A stretch of 60,537 nt of DNA, from contig BAXE01000028.1 in the NCBI GenBank assembly GCA_001310415.1, positions 1-60,537 of the forward strand, written 5' to 3'. Every line of letters begins with the position of its first letter. The stretch's first letter is position 1. Made by a program: the position numbers and the translations under genes. Under the pieces are notes generated by a model. That model was not told the DNA's origin, made no database searches, and saw only the letters and a list, made by a program, of their open reading frames with translations. Shown one piece after another: positions 46,930 to 57,034 of this stretch. Source of the DNA: Enterovibrio sp. JCM 19048 (lineage in GTDB: Bacteria > Pseudomonadota > Gammaproteobacteria > Enterobacterales > Vibrionaceae).

Positions 46930-48096
46930 TTAGTCGCTACCGAAAAGATCACGTGTATAAACTTTTTCTGCCACATCCGCTAATTCTTCAGCCATGCGAT
47001 TGGAAACAATGACGTCAGATTTATCTTTAAAAGAAGCCAAATCTTTTATCACTTCAGAATGGAAAAACTCTTTCTCATTAAGAACAGGTTCATACACTAC
47101 AACTTCAATACCCTTGGCCTTAATGCGCTTCATAATCCCTTGAATAGAAGAAGCGCGGAAATTGTCAGAACCTGATTTCATGATGAGTCTGTAAATACCT
47201 ACTACCTTTGGATTTTTACGCAAAATTGAGTCAGCGACAAAATCTTTTCTTGTAGTATTTGCATCTACGATAGCCTGGATAATGTTATTCGGTACATCCG
47301 CATAATTGGCACGAAGTTGTTTAGTGTCTTTTGGTAGACAGTAGCCACCATAACCGAAAGATGGATTGTTATAATGGCTACCAATACGAGGATCTAAACC
47401 AACACCTTCAATGATTTGTCGCGAATCTAGCCCATGAGCTTCTGCATAAGAATCGAGCTCATTAAAGTAAGCCACGCGCATTGCTAAATAGGTATTAGAA
47501 AACAACTTAACCGCCTCTGCTTCCGTCGAGTCAGTAAATAGTACTTTAATATCAGTTTTTTCTGCGCCTTGAATTAAAAGGTTAGCAAAAACTTCAGCTC
47601 GCTGGCTGCGTTCACCAACTATGATACGTGACGGGAAAAGGTTATCATATAACGCTTTTCCTTCACGCAGAAACTCAGGAGAGAAAATTATATTTTCACA
47701 TCCCATTTCTTCTTTAATGCGTTTCGTATATCCTACAGGAACAGTAGATTTTATTACCATCACAGCACTTGGGTTAATAGAAACCACATCTTTAATTACC
47801 GCTTCAACTGAAGAAGTATTAAAGTAATTGGTTTCAACATCATAATCCGTTGGAGTCGCGATAATAACAAACTCTGCATCTTTATAAGCTTCAAACTTGT
47901 CTAGAGTAGCTTTAAAATTGAGATTTTTTTTCGATAAGAAAAACTCAATCTCATTGTCCACTATCGGTGATTTTTTATCGTTAAGTAAGCGCACCTTGTC
48001 TTCTACAATATCGACTGCGATTACTTCGTTATCCTGCGCCAACAAAAGAGCATTAGACAGACCTACATAGCCTGTTCCTGCAACAGCAATTTTCAT
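46930..48096 (-). CDS. ugd: UDP-glucose 6-dehydrogenase
   Basis: Oxidises UDP-glucose to UDP-glucuronate. Intact 388 residues; N-terminal Rossmann motif [17 protein letters not shown], and the catalytic cysteine motif [14 protein letters not shown] near residue 250. A GAGG ribosome site overlaps the previous stop. With the glycosyltransferase pair beside it, it implies glucuronic acid in the polysaccharide. Confidence 0.95.
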   Translation of the reverse strand: MKIAVAGTGYVGLSNALLLAQDNEVIAVDIVEDKVRLLNDKKSPIVDNEIEFFLSKKNLNFKATLDKFEAYKDAEFVIIATPTDYDVETNYFNTSSVEAVIKDVVSINPSAVMVIKSTVPVGYTKRIKEEMGCENIIFSPEFLREGKALYDNLFPSRIIVGERSQRAEVFANLLIQGAEKTDIKVLFTDSTEAEAVKLFSNTYLAMRVAYFNELDSYAEAHGLDSRQIIEGVGLDPRIGSHYNNPSFGYGGYCLPKDTKQLRANYADVPNNIIQAIVDANTTRKDFVADSILRKNPKVVGIYRLIMKSGSDNFRASSIQGIMKRIKAKGIEVVVYEPVLNEKEFFHSEVIKDLASFKDKSDVIVSNRMAEELADVAEKVYTRDLFGSD

Positions 48097-48098
48097 TT

Positions 48099-48554
48099 TT
48101 AAGCCTCTATAAACTCAGCCACTTCTTTATATTTAAAAAACTCTTTCTTCAAATAAGGAATTGGCTCGAAGTTGCCACAAGAACTAATAGCATCATCAAG
48201 TTCCTCAGTTGTCCATGCTACGAGTAAATGTCCATTCTTACTCATGAACTCTGCAATATCACTTTGATGTTTGTCTATTCGCTCCAAATTAGGAACAACA
48301 ATAATTTTCTTTCCCAACTCCAGAAGTCGGTAAATTGTACCAGCACCTGCATGTGTGATTACTACAGATGATTGATCGTAAAGATCATTTATGGTGTCAG
48401 TAAATTCGAAATAGGCACCATTCTTTGGTAAATAATCGCCATTTGCCTTCTGAAACAAGAATTCATATCCCGTCTTAGATGCAGCTATAATATCTACAGA
48501 TTCAATCAATAAATCGAATGACGTTGTGCCAACCGTAACTAATATCTTTGTCAT
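48099..48554 (-). CDS. Alg13/PssE-like glycosyltransferase catalytic subunit
   Basis: 151 residues, equivalent to the C-terminal half of a GT-B glycosyltransferase. [14 protein letters not shown] is at the N-terminus and [27 protein letters not shown] near residues 63-90 is the sugar-nucleotide binding site of GT28/Alg13 enzymes. Works with the preceding Alg14-like membrane-anchor subunit; the two genes overlap by ATGA. In PssD/PssE of rhizobia the pair transfers glucuronic acid, which fits adjacent ugd, but other sugars are used by homologues. Confidence 0.85.
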   Translation of the reverse strand: MTKILVTVGTTSFDLLIESVDIIAASKTGYEFLFQKANGDYLPKNGAYFEFTDTINDLYDQSSVVITHAGAGTIYRLLELGKKIIVVPNLERIDKHQSDIAEFMSKNGHLLVAWTTEELDDAISSCGNFEPIPYLKKEFFKYKEVAEFIEA

Positions 48555-49027
48555 AGCACACCAGAGTAAATGGCTTTAGGATAGAGTTTTTTTAATGAAT
48601 TATTTTGGATGTAAAATTTATCAGCCAGTTTATACATCACTTTTCCAGTCAGAGATGCCGTTTCAAATCTTGACCAAGATTCAACATGAACAACTTTAGA
48701 ACCCCTAATCTTGAAAAATAAGGCAGCGAAAATACCAATACCAGGACCGGTAGTAACGACAACTTGAACTTTGTGATTCTTTGAAATTCCAAACAATGAA
48801 CTAATGACTTTTATTGGTCCTGAGTTGGTAAAGATTTCTTTATGACTATACTTACCCCTGACTTCACCAGTAACATAATGTTTGCTTGACCATGCAGGTT
48901 GAGTTTTCACGTCAGAAAGCGTGACGATCTCATATTTTTCTTTTAGATTTTCGATAATTTTTGGCGCCAGTCTATTCATTTGCGCAGTGTGGCCGCCTTC
49001 ACCATATACAAAAAGTATACTTTTCAT
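48551..49027 (-). CDS. Alg14/PssD-like glycosyltransferase anchor subunit
   Basis: 158 residues from ATG 49027 (AGG 7 bases upstream; an upstream TTG is less likely). MKSILFVYGEGGHTAQM is the Alg14 glycine-rich start, VVVTTGPGIGIFAALFF is the membrane-associated helix, and KVVHVESWSRFETASLTGK is the conserved Alg14 block. It forms a split GT-B enzyme with the next gene. Confidence 0.85.
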   Translation of the reverse strand: MKSILFVYGEGGHTAQMNRLAPKIIENLKEKYEIVTLSDVKTQPAWSSKHYVTGEVRGKYSHKEIFTNSGPIKVISSLFGISKNHKVQVVVTTGPGIGIFAALFFKIRGSKVVHVESWSRFETASLTGKVMYKLADKFYIQNNSLKKLYPKAIYSGVL

Positions 49028-49050
49028 TAGCAAAACCTATGATAATTGAA

Positions 49051-50255
49051 TTAAACAGCTCTTCTTGCCGATGCTGATGACATTGAAAGTAACAAAAGAG
49101 GAATTGAAGCGTAAGTAGACCATGCCTCCTCTTGAGCTAAACCAAGAAATACAATTTGAAAGCAAACTGCTGACAAAATGAGTGTCGCTTTTGAGTGTAC
49201 ACTTGACAAAATCAAGGAGATGACAAGGAACAATTGCAGATAAAACGACCAACCCATCTGAGTCATGTAAACACCAAATATACTTTCCGAACCATATAGT
49301 AAAGATCTAGCATCATCCAGTTGATTAAAATAGCTTCCCGATAGGTTGCCACCAACACCAACACCACTACCAAACGGATTTACCAACATATTATTAAATC
49401 CAGAAACTAGACCTAACCCATGATTATCGCCTGTTAGAATTTGTACTGCTGATAGAAACACTGGCATCAAAAAAGCGAGGGAATATACAACCCATCCTTT
49501 AGTCGTAAACTTAAGGATGATTAAAAAAACAGTTAACATTGTAAAGTTAACTATTCCACCTTTAGAACCCAAAATAAAACACAATACAAATGACACAGCC
49601 CAAAGAATAAAAAATTTCATCTTATAGACGGGAAACAAAAGCGGCAGGGCTAACAGAACATATGCATATGATATTGTAGAGCCAGTAGGCCCTGTAGGCT
49701 ATATAAAACCATATGTTCAAAATCATTTAGATTTAGAAAAGACTTACTATGAGATGCTCTCCACTCTTCCTTTGTCATATTTGCTAAATCTATATATCCC
49801 AAAGTTTCAGCGGCGTCTGTTTTGAATAAAAATTCAAAAATTAAAATTGGTATAGATATGACAAAAAAGGCAAAAACTATCTCTTTCGCCTTTTTCTCCA
49901 GTCCATACTTGGAAATACTAACACCAAGAAAGTAAACTAATACAAATACCCAGTATGAACGAGTGTAGGCTAGAACACCCACCAGTGTGACATTCGGGTA
50001 GAATAGACCTTTCAAAACACCAATTAAAAAAAGAAAAAGCGATACGAATAAAAGAACCTTTGTCAACTTACTAAGGGGAAAAGACCTCCAGTTAACAATA
50101 GACACTATAACCAATAAAACAAGAGGTAGTCCAGATAACACCCTCGGTATATCAAAAGCCCATCCAAAATTCTGAAGAAACAAAGGTGTGAAAAGTAGAA
50201 AAAAAGAGCCAATAAAACAGTTATTGATTTCATTTACTATATTTTTCAACCCCAT
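49051..50255 (-). CDS. wzy: O-antigen/capsule polymerase, frame broken
   Basis: About 401 residues after restoring one G near 49690 (CAGGGCCTACTGG for CAGGGGCCTACTGG), with about 11 helices and the Wzy-type motif FNNMLVNPFGSGVGVGGN in the late periplasmic loop. Sequence is very AT-rich and poorly conserved, as usual for Wzy; assignment uses topology, the NPFGSGVG loop and position between wzx and glycosyltransferase genes. The start overlaps the preceding glycosyltransferase gene by 26 bp. Confidence 0.75.
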
Positions 50256-51141
50256 AACTTAAAAAACTAAATTCTATATTTTCACAAATCTCTTTTTTTT
50301 CTTCGGAAACCATATGTGAGATGGGTATAAATTTCGTTGATATATTACAAAGCTCTTTAACTGAAATGAGACTAGTAGATAGGATACCAAACAGCGTTTC
50401 AACTTTAATTTCCCCTAGCAAAACTGCCACTTCCAATGGATGCTTTAATGAAACTACAGTTAAACCTATCTCTTCTAGTTCAGCAATGTAGCTGTCAGAA
50501 ACCACTTCGTCTCTATGAAGGAGATAATATTTAATATCACTTGAAGCAAATAATAACCTCAGAATATCGAAATACCGTTCCTTTTCTAAAAACCCGGCCT
50601 TAACTAATTTAGTCCCAACAAAATAATTAGTCGCTTTAGTTTCTTCTTGATCTGCTAATTGTTCAACACAAAACAAATCACTGATGTACTTTTTTACCTT
50701 GTCATTATAAATTGCATTCTTATCAACCAGCTCTCTATGAAAAATTGTAAGTAATTTAACATTAGGGAAAGAAGAAAAGAAGTCAGCTTGATTCAAAGAA
50801 AGAGTAGCAACACCATCATCCAAAATATAACTATGCTCATTTGGAAATAATTTATGGACCCATCTAAAAACCTTGGATCCATGATAGCCATAATATTTTT
50901 TCCCTTCCGAACCTTTCAAAAAAAGAAAAAAAGAAATAAATATATTGAGCGGTTTAAGATATGGTCTAAAATGAAATATCTTAATATTATCAGTTAGCTT
51001 TTTTGGTAGCACATTAATTACCGACTCTAACTGCTTCTCAGTCGAACTTGAAGTTGGTCTAATAATGACAACATCATCATCTTTAACATGGGGTAATGCG
51101 CATAATAGCTGAAAAGGTGATTCTATATAAAATTTATTCAT
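50230..51141 (-). CDS. Sialyltransferase-like glycosyltransferase, predicted pseudaminyltransferase
   Basis: 303 residues, intact. YIESPFQLLCA at the N-terminus resembles GT52/GT38-like enzymes. Two motifs shared by bacterial sialyltransferases are present: the D/E-D/E-G motif as Asp108-Asp109-Gly110 in YILDDGVATL, and the HP motif as His234-Pro235 in SLKHPLE. Since this locus makes CMP-pseudaminic acid and not CMP-Neu5Ac, the donor is probably CMP-Pse. GT-B fold expected; membrane-peripheral. It overlaps wzx by 8 bp and wzy by 26 bp. Confidence 0.65.
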   Translation of the reverse strand: MNKFYIESPFQLLCALPHVKDDDVVIIRPTSSSTEKQLESVINVLPKKLTDNIKIFHFRPYLKPLNIFISFFLFLKGSEGKKYYGYHGSKVFRWVHKLFPNEHSYILDDGVATLSLNQADFFSSFPNVKLLTIFHRELVDKNAIYNDKVKKYISDLFCVEQLADQEETKATNYFVGTKLVKAGFLEKERYFDILRLLFASSDIKYYLLHRDEVVSDSYIAELEEIGLTVVSLKHPLEVAVLLGEIKVETLFGILSTSLISVKELCNISTKFIPISHMVSEEKKEICENIEFSFLSYGVEKYSK

Positions 51142-52390
51142 TTAAAGATAATTTCCACGGCATAGGATGAATACGATTCGCCAACAATGCTGTCATAATG
51201 AAGCGTACAAACATCGAAATACAGAAAATCTTAGCCACCATGTTCAAGTCATAGTTATTCACTGCATATGAAACGAAGAGCAAATGCATTAATCCTGTCA
51301 AGAAGGTAATCACAGATAGCACTCCTGTTTTTTTGTTAAAAAACAGATAATTAGTAAATAACATATAGCAACCAACGTAGCATTGCCCCACGAACAACCA
51401 CCCTATCAAATCTCTCGCTGACTCGTACTTTTCTCCAGCTACTATAGTAATGAATGTAGGTGAAACAAAAAATAGAAATAGAGCAACTATAGAAATCATA
51501 AAAAGTGCTTTGTATGTATGTTTTACAATCAATCTATTTTTATCGGGATCATTAAGTTTTAAAGCTCTATAAAACCATGGCAACAAAGCTTTATTCAATG
51601 CATCAAAAAAACAACAAACACCTAAGCTTAACTGAACTCCTAACATATATATTGCTGCTTTTTCATTACCTAAGCTTGTTGCTATTACTATCCTGTCGAT
51701 ATAGCTCAACAGAAAAACACCTAATACATGTGGTACTAATGGTAAACCAAACTTTATAGCATCCACACTGTCCGCTATTGAAAATGAATTAATCTTAATT
51801 AGCCCACTTCGAAACAGAGACAACATCGAAATGAAAGCAACTATTGCAGCGGAGGTAAAAAATGCCATAACCACGGTTCTTACCGAAGCGTCAAATAACT
51901 CTAAAAAAAGCAAAACTATTATGAATAGAGACCCTCCTTTGATTAATTGATAATGAAAGTATTTATTAGATTGCTCTCTGATTTGAAATTGGCTTAACCG
52001 AAAGAGCAATACATAATTAAAAAAGCTAATGAATAACGCAATCATCAAAAGTGAATTATCGAAAAGTTCTTTACGAGTTATAACTCCCGAAAGCAAACTT
52101 ATGACAATATATAGAAAAATAAGGCTAAGAATTAATATGGCAAAACAACTTGAGTTATACCTAACCAAGTGACCGAATATAACATCATCGTAATATTTTC
52201 TAGCTGCTGCGCCAACTGTATTTAAACCAACCAGAGCTCCAAATCCAGTTATTAATGATTGAAAAACAGAAAATTCACCGTAGTCATTCAACGACATCTT
52301 TCTGGTGAGAATTGGTAAGAGAACAAAAGGGATTGCTGCACTAAATGCATTTGATAAAAGATAATGTCCAGCCTTATTAAAGACGCTCAT
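51134..52390 (-). CDS. wzx: Polysaccharide repeat-unit flippase
   Basis: Intact 418-residue protein with about 12 helices. The N-terminus LLSNAFSAAIPFVLLPILTRKMS is typical of Wzx/MATE-like flippases, as is FGLPLVPHVLGVFLLSYIDR at mid-protein. Flips the undecaprenyl-linked repeat unit to the periplasm for Wzy. Strongly AT-rich like its neighbours. Confidence 0.88.
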   Translation of the reverse strand: MSVFNKAGHYLLSNAFSAAIPFVLLPILTRKMSLNDYGEFSVFQSLITGFGALVGLNTVGAAARKYYDDVIFGHLVRYNSSCFAILILSLIFLYIVISLLSGVITRKELFDNSLLMIALFISFFNYVLLFRLSQFQIREQSNKYFHYQLIKGGSLFIIVLLFLELFDASVRTVVMAFFTSAAIVAFISMLSLFRSGLIKINSFSIADSVDAIKFGLPLVPHVLGVFLLSYIDRIVIATSLGNEKAAIYMLGVQLSLGVCCFFDALNKALLPWFYRALKLNDPDKNRLIVKHTYKALFMISIVALFLFFVSPTFITIVAGEKYESARDLIGWLFVGQCYVGCYMLFTNYLFFNKKTGVLSVITFLTGLMHLLFVSYAVNNYDLNMVAKIFCISMFVRFIMTALLANRIHPMPWKLSLNE

Positions 52391-52557
52391 TCAACCATCA
52401 CCATGAAAAAGATTAATTTAATATAGGCAAAAATAAAAACAATTATGTCACTATGATGACTTTGCTATGGCGTTATTTCCCATAGAAAAAGAAAGTTATT
52501 TTTCAAATGACAACATGGGCTCTTTTTTTATAATTACCGTGATGTCGACAGCCAAAG

Positions 52558-52597
52558 TTAAGAGTAAAACGGCGTACTCTACACCGTTTACTCTTAA
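52558..52597 (-). terminator. Hairpin downstream of pseI
   Basis: TTAAGAGTAAACGGTGTA pairs with TACGCCGTTTTACTCTTAA when read on the minus strand (one U-G wobble, one bulged A), starting 10 bp past the pseI stop. No clean U-run, so it is a partial terminator or attenuator before wzx. The 217-bp gap probably also has a wzx promoter. Confidence 0.55.
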
Positions 52598-52607
52598 TGA
52601 TTCTCAA

Positions 52608-53657
52608 TTATTTCAACAAATCCCAAGTAAGAGGTTGACCTCTCACCAGGTCACTTTTCGCCATTTTACCTATAATTTCATTGTAGTACTTTGGTTCCAA
52701 ACCAAATCCTGGACGAATACTTCGTACATGTTCGGGTGTTATTATCTCACCAGATTTTAATCCCTTGACGACATATAAAGACCTACGAAACTTTATGTTT
52801 CCTTTTTCTGCTTCGGTACGCTCATAACTTACATTACCTAAAGCTTCCCAGGCAGTTTTCGTATCTTTACAAAGTGCCTTTAGCTCGTGAGGTTCAAGCG
52901 AAAAGCTATCGTCTGCACCACCACCATTTCTGTCCATCGTTACATGCTTTTCAATTAGACAAGCCCCCAAGGCTACTGAGGCTACTGCTGTTGCGTTATC
53001 TATAGTATGGTCTGATAGTCCCGACAATACGTCAAAGCGTTGGGTCATATCAGAAATTGTTCTTAAGTTATATTGATCTGCAGGAGCCGGATAGCCACTA
53101 ACGCAGTGTAGGATGACTAGTTCTTCACACCCATTATCTCTTGCAGTTTGAACCGCTTCTTGTATTTCTTCTTCATTGGCCATGCCTGTAGACATGATCA
53201 TTGGTTTGCCTGTTTGAGCAACGCGTTTTATGAGTGGTAGGTCTATTAATTCAAAAGATGCTATCTTATAAGCAGGTGTATTTAAATCTTCCAGAAGGTC
53301 TACTGCGGTAAAGTCAAATGGTGAACTAAAGATGGTGATCCCTAGCTCTTTAGCCTTATCAAATAGTGGTTTATGCCAATCCCAAGGCATATGAGCATTC
53401 TTGTACAAATTATATAGTGTCTGACCATCCCACAGACCTCCATGTATTTGAAAATCTTCAGCATTACAGTCGATAGTAATTGTTTCATGAGTGTAAGTCT
53501 GAAGTTTGATGGCATCTGCGCCTGCTTTTTTAGCTTCTTCCATAATCTGATAGGCGCGATTGATGTCACCATTATGATTAGCAGACATTTCTGCAATAAT
53601 ATATGGGGGATAATCATGGCCTATTTTTCGACCATCTATTGTGATAAAGGGTTTCAT
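52608..53657 (-). CDS. pseI: Pseudaminic acid synthase
   Basis: Condenses PEP with the 2,4-diacetamido-2,4,6-trideoxy-altropyranose made by PseG/PseH. Intact 349 residues. YIIAEMSANHNGD near residue 19 is the PseI form (NeuB has IGVNHNG), ADAIKLQTYT follows, the barrel has SGLSDHTID and EKHVTMDRNGGGADDSFS, and the C-terminal SAF domain ends in GQPLTWDLLK. It is 3 bp from the PseG-H gene. Confidence 0.92.
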   Translation of the reverse strand: MKPFITIDGRKIGHDYPPYIIAEMSANHNGDINRAYQIMEEAKKAGADAIKLQTYTHETITIDCNAEDFQIHGGLWDGQTLYNLYKNAHMPWDWHKPLFDKAKELGITIFSSPFDFTAVDLLEDLNTPAYKIASFELIDLPLIKRVAQTGKPMIMSTGMANEEEIQEAVQTARDNGCEELVILHCVSGYPAPADQYNLRTISDMTQRFDVLSGLSDHTIDNATAVASVALGACLIEKHVTMDRNGGGADDSFSLEPHELKALCKDTKTAWEALGNVSYERTEAEKGNIKFRRSLYVVKGLKSGEIITPEHVRSIRPGFGLEPKYYNEIIGKMAKSDLVRGQPLTWDLLK

Positions 53658-53660
53658 AAT

Positions 53661-55166
53661 TTAATCCAATTCTTTTCTAATGAATTTTTCTTTTGAAATG
53701 CGTTCGTAGCCCGCTTTAGTGAATAGACATTGAGATGCTTGATTATCTTTCAACACTGTCGCATGGATGTTTATGTTTTGATGAATGTCATCAATTAGAG
53801 ATAAAGCTTTTAGAGCTATACCTTTTCCGTGTTGCTTTGGATCTATAAATATAGATATAAGATAGTTTCCTGCTGATACCCTGTCTAACCTAACTACACC
53901 AACCGGATCCTGCTTTTTTGACCATGTTATGACATAAAAAAAGTCAGCTATGTGAGTCAGTTTTTTACGCATCCAGTTTTGATGTTGCTCCCAACTTGGC
54001 GTTTCTGGATTTAAGGCATACTTTCTAGTCTCTGGGTGACATTGCCACTCAAATACAGTTTTGATATCACTCTCATTTGCTAGCCGTATTGCCACCGGAA
54101 GCGAGTCATCTGAGAAAAGTAGTCTCTCTATTGCCTCTACAACACGATTTGTCCCAAGTCCGTCACATATTACTAAGTTGGCGTCGCGATACTTATGCCA
54201 CTCCCGCGTCAACGTATTGATAGCCGGAATTAACTCGCTCTTTATCCTATCAAGACTGACAACCTCAATCGCCCTTTGCTGAATTAGCTTTTCACAATTA
54301 GTTTTTTGATTATGTGCGAGAGGAATCAATACACTAGGAATCCCCAAACATGCTCGCTCCCAACTTGTTGTTCCTGGGGCTCCAATGGCGATATCATGCT
54401 GTAGCATCAGGTCCGCCATATTTTCCGTAAAGTCTTGATGTACGACATTTTCATGGAGCGCAATCCATTCGGTCACTTCTTCATAATGAGGTGCAAGAGG
54501 ATTTAGTAGCACCGTTATGCGAATATTATCTTCGTTGATAAGAGTTTGAAGTGTTTGCATTGTTGCATTGGGCTTATCCACGCCACCCATTGAAACCAAT
54601 ACTTTTATTGGCGCGTTTAGTGCGGCTATATCGAAGGCATGTTCACGTTTTTTTGCAAACATAGGAGCTAACAAAGCAAATTCGCTCCCCGCTAACACAG
54701 TAGATGAGCTTGTGTATTCGCTCGGCACTCGTCCCAATGTTTGGTCGATAATGATGTCTGCATTGTGGTCGCGTACTAGGTCATCTATAGCGATAACTTT
54801 GCAATCAAAAGCACCTTTTACAATGTTATGCCATTCTTTACCTATCGCATAATGATCTGTTACCACAGCATCCACTTGAGACACGCATTTCAAAAAGTCA
54901 TTCGCATCTTCTAGTTCCGTACGTTGCAACCAGAATAAATAACCTTCAGGCAACTCTTCGTTAAGTTGTGTTTTTGGTGTGCTTTTGAGGACAGTAACAG
55001 TATAACCACGCTTTGCAATGTATGTATTTAAATCACCAGGCAATGACTGGCAGGCAAAGGACACATGATGTCCTTTTCTCTTAAACGCGTCAGCCAGGAC
55101 CAGGCAACGCATGATATGACCGCTACCAATATCAAGTGACGCATCCGCACGTATAACGATTCGCAT
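53661..55166 (-). CDS. PseG-PseH fusion: UDP-sugar hydrolase and N-acetyltransferase
   Basis: 501 residues, intact. Residues 1 to about 345 are PseG: RADASLDIGSGHIMRCLVLA with the catalytic His17, SMGGVDKPN and GTTSWERACLGIPS. Residues about 350-501 are a GNAT domain: AIRLANESDIKTVFEW, FIDPKQHGKGIALKAL (acetyl-CoA loop), LKDNQASQCLFTKAGYERI, corresponding to PseH, which acetylates the 4-amino group. In Campylobacter and Helicobacter these are separate proteins. The fusion joins two pathway steps, in reverse order of use (PseH acts before PseG). Confidence 0.88.
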   Translation of the reverse strand: MRIVIRADASLDIGSGHIMRCLVLADAFKRKGHHVSFACQSLPGDLNTYIAKRGYTVTVLKSTPKTQLNEELPEGYLFWLQRTELEDANDFLKCVSQVDAVVTDHYAIGKEWHNIVKGAFDCKVIAIDDLVRDHNADIIIDQTLGRVPSEYTSSSTVLAGSEFALLAPMFAKKREHAFDIAALNAPIKVLVSMGGVDKPNATMQTLQTLINEDNIRITVLLNPLAPHYEEVTEWIALHENVVHQDFTENMADLMLQHDIAIGAPGTTSWERACLGIPSVLIPLAHNQKTNCEKLIQQRAIEVVSLDRIKSELIPAINTLTREWHKYRDANLVICDGLGTNRVVEAIERLLFSDDSLPVAIRLANESDIKTVFEWQCHPETRKYALNPETPSWEQHQNWMRKKLTHIADFFYVITWSKKQDPVGVVRLDRVSAGNYLISIFIDPKQHGKGIALKALSLIDDIHQNINIHATVLKDNQASQCLFTKAGYERISKEKFIRKELD

Positions 55167-55169
55167 TAA

Positions 55170-55862
55170 CTACTTACCTGTATTTAGTATGGAAAATAGC
55201 GCTTCTGCAAACTCCCAATCTTCCAAAGTGTCTATATCTTGTACACGAACTCTCGGTAACAGCACTATTTTCGAATGCGGTGCGAATATTTTTTTTCGTT
55301 GCAGAAAAGCTTCAGCTCTTCCCCAATAAAATTGGCCCGCATCATGGTAAGCCTCTTCTAAATCTTGAGACCTTACTAGCTCATTTTCCGGTGAAAACAT
55401 ATTTACCCCACCATCAGAGTTCACCTTAATTGCTCTCTGAATTGGAAACGCATATGTCGCAGCGCTAAATACAAATTCAGCGTTGCTCTGACTCAGTTGT
55501 TCATACCCGTCTTTTAAGTTCTTGCTTGTCACGAAAGGTGCTGTGGCGTACAAACAGCATACAGTACTCAGTTCAACGCTCTGGCTTTGGTACCAAGAAA
55601 CAGCATGATGCATAACATCCATCGTTGTTGCATGATCATCAGCAATGTCTTTAGGACGAATAAATGGCACTTCAGCACCGAATTCTCTTGCGACTTCTGC
55701 AATTTCAATATCATCGGTTGAGACGATGACTTTATCAAAACAGCCCGCTAGCAGGGCTGCTTCAATAGAGTACGCAATCATCGGTTTACCATGAAAAAGT
55801 TTAATGTTTTTTCGAGGAATACGCTTGCTACCCCCACGGGCAGGAATGATTGCAATATTCAT
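55170..55862 (-). CDS. pseF: Pseudaminic acid cytidylyltransferase
   Basis: Activates Pse to CMP-Pse. Intact 230 residues with the CMP-sugar synthetase motif IIPARGGSKRIPRKNIK at the N-terminus, KVIVSTDDIEIAEVA, and SAATYAFPIQRAI near residue 140 (typical of PseF versus NeuA). It is 3 bp from both neighbours. Confidence 0.9.
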   Translation of the reverse strand: MNIAIIPARGGSKRIPRKNIKLFHGKPMIAYSIEAALLAGCFDKVIVSTDDIEIAEVAREFGAEVPFIRPKDIADDHATTMDVMHHAVSWYQSQSVELSTVCCLYATAPFVTSKNLKDGYEQLSQSNAEFVFSAATYAFPIQRAIKVNSDGGVNMFSPENELVRSQDLEEAYHDAGQFYWGRAEAFLQRKKIFAPHSKIVLLPRVRVQDIDTLEDWEFAEALFSILNTGK

Positions 55863-55865
55863 TTT

Positions 55866-57032
55866 TTAGCCTTTAATTACTTCAGTTAAAATTTGTACCA
55901 CTTTATCCTGTTGCTCATAGGTCATTGTATGAAACATTGGCAACGAAATAGCAGTGTTGTAGTACCTTACTGACTCTGGGAAGTCATTTTCACTGAAACC
56001 CATTTTTTCGTAGTATGGCTGAGTATGAACAGGGATGTAATGCAAGTTAACACCAACACCATTATTTCGTAGGCAATCGAACACTTCTTTATGAGTAAGA
56101 GATATTTTTTCTAAATCTAAACGAATGACATAAAGATGCAGTCCTGAATAGGTATTTTCTAATTGATAAGGCAATACTATAGGAAGTGCCTTGAGAAGTT
56201 CATTGTAGCGTGAAGCCAGTTTATGCCTTGCTTCAATAAACTCATCCAAGCGTTGCATTTGACTCACGCCCAAAGCAGCTTGCAACTCAGTCATACGATA
56301 GTTGAAGCCAAGGTCAATTTGCTGGTAATACCAACCACCATGGCTTTCACCTTCCATCTGTTCAGTGTCACGAGTTATGCCATGGCTTCTAAGCAATGAC
56401 ATCTTATCTGCAAGCTTTTTGTTATTTGTCACAACGGCGCCACCTTCTGCCGTTGTGACTATCTTGACTGGGTGAAAGCTGAATACTGTGATGTCAGAAT
56501 ATTCACAATTGCCAATTGGCTTGCCGTGATATTTGCCACCGATAGCGTGAGATGCATCCTCTATGACTTTGAATCCATACTCTTTGGCCAATTTGCCAAT
56601 TTTTTGCATGTCACAAGGTTGCCCACATAGATGAACAGGCACGACAACTTTAGGCAACGTACCGTTAACTTTGGCTTCGATTAACTTCTCTTCCAACTTT
56701 TTTGGGCACATATTATAGGTAGCTTCGTCGATATCGACAAAATCAACTTTTGCGCCACAATATAAACCGCAGTTAGCAGAAGCAACAAAAGTAACAGGCG
56801 TGGTCCACAACCAATCGCCTTTGCTCAGCCCCAATGCAAGACAAGCGATATGTAGTGCTGAAGTAGCACTGTTAACTGCTAACGCATATTCTGCACCAGT
56901 GTGGTCCGTCAGTGTCTTCTCAAACTCAGGGACTTTCGGCCCTTGAGTAAGAAAATCTGATTTCAATACTTTGACTACACCATCAATATCTAGTTGGGTG
57001 ATGTCTTGCTTACCATAAGGGATCACTTTCAT
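55866..57032 (-). CDS. pseC: UDP-4-amino-4,6-dideoxy-altrose transaminase
   Basis: PLP-dependent DegT/DnrJ/EryC1 aminotransferase, second step of the pathway. The internal aldimine lysine is in SFHPVKIVTTAEGGA; IPYGKQDIT at the start and PVHLCGQPCDM are family blocks. Intact 388 residues from the ATG at 57032; a GTG two codons earlier, overlapping the pseB stop, is the alternative start. Confidence 0.9.
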   Translation of the reverse strand: MKVIPYGKQDITQLDIDGVVKVLKSDFLTQGPKVPEFEKTLTDHTGAEYALAVNSATSALHIACLALGLSKGDWLWTTPVTFVASANCGLYCGAKVDFVDIDEATYNMCPKKLEEKLIEAKVNGTLPKVVVPVHLCGQPCDMQKIGKLAKEYGFKVIEDASHAIGGKYHGKPIGNCEYSDITVFSFHPVKIVTTAEGGAVVTNNKKLADKMSLLRSHGITRDTEQMEGESHGGWYYQQIDLGFNYRMTELQAALGVSQMQRLDEFIEARHKLASRYNELLKALPIVLPYQLENTYSGLHLYVIRLDLEKISLTHKEVFDCLRNNGVGVNLHYIPVHTQPYYEKMGFSENDFPESVRYYNTAISLPMFHTMTYEQQDKVVQILTEVIKG

Positions 57033-57034
57033 TC

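Noticed and set aside
55170..55862. NeuA and NeuB (sialic acid) as the identity of the synthetase pair
   Set aside because: The presence of PseB-, PseC- and PseG/PseH-type genes and the ANHNG form of the synthase point to pseudaminic acid; no NeuC or NeuD is present.
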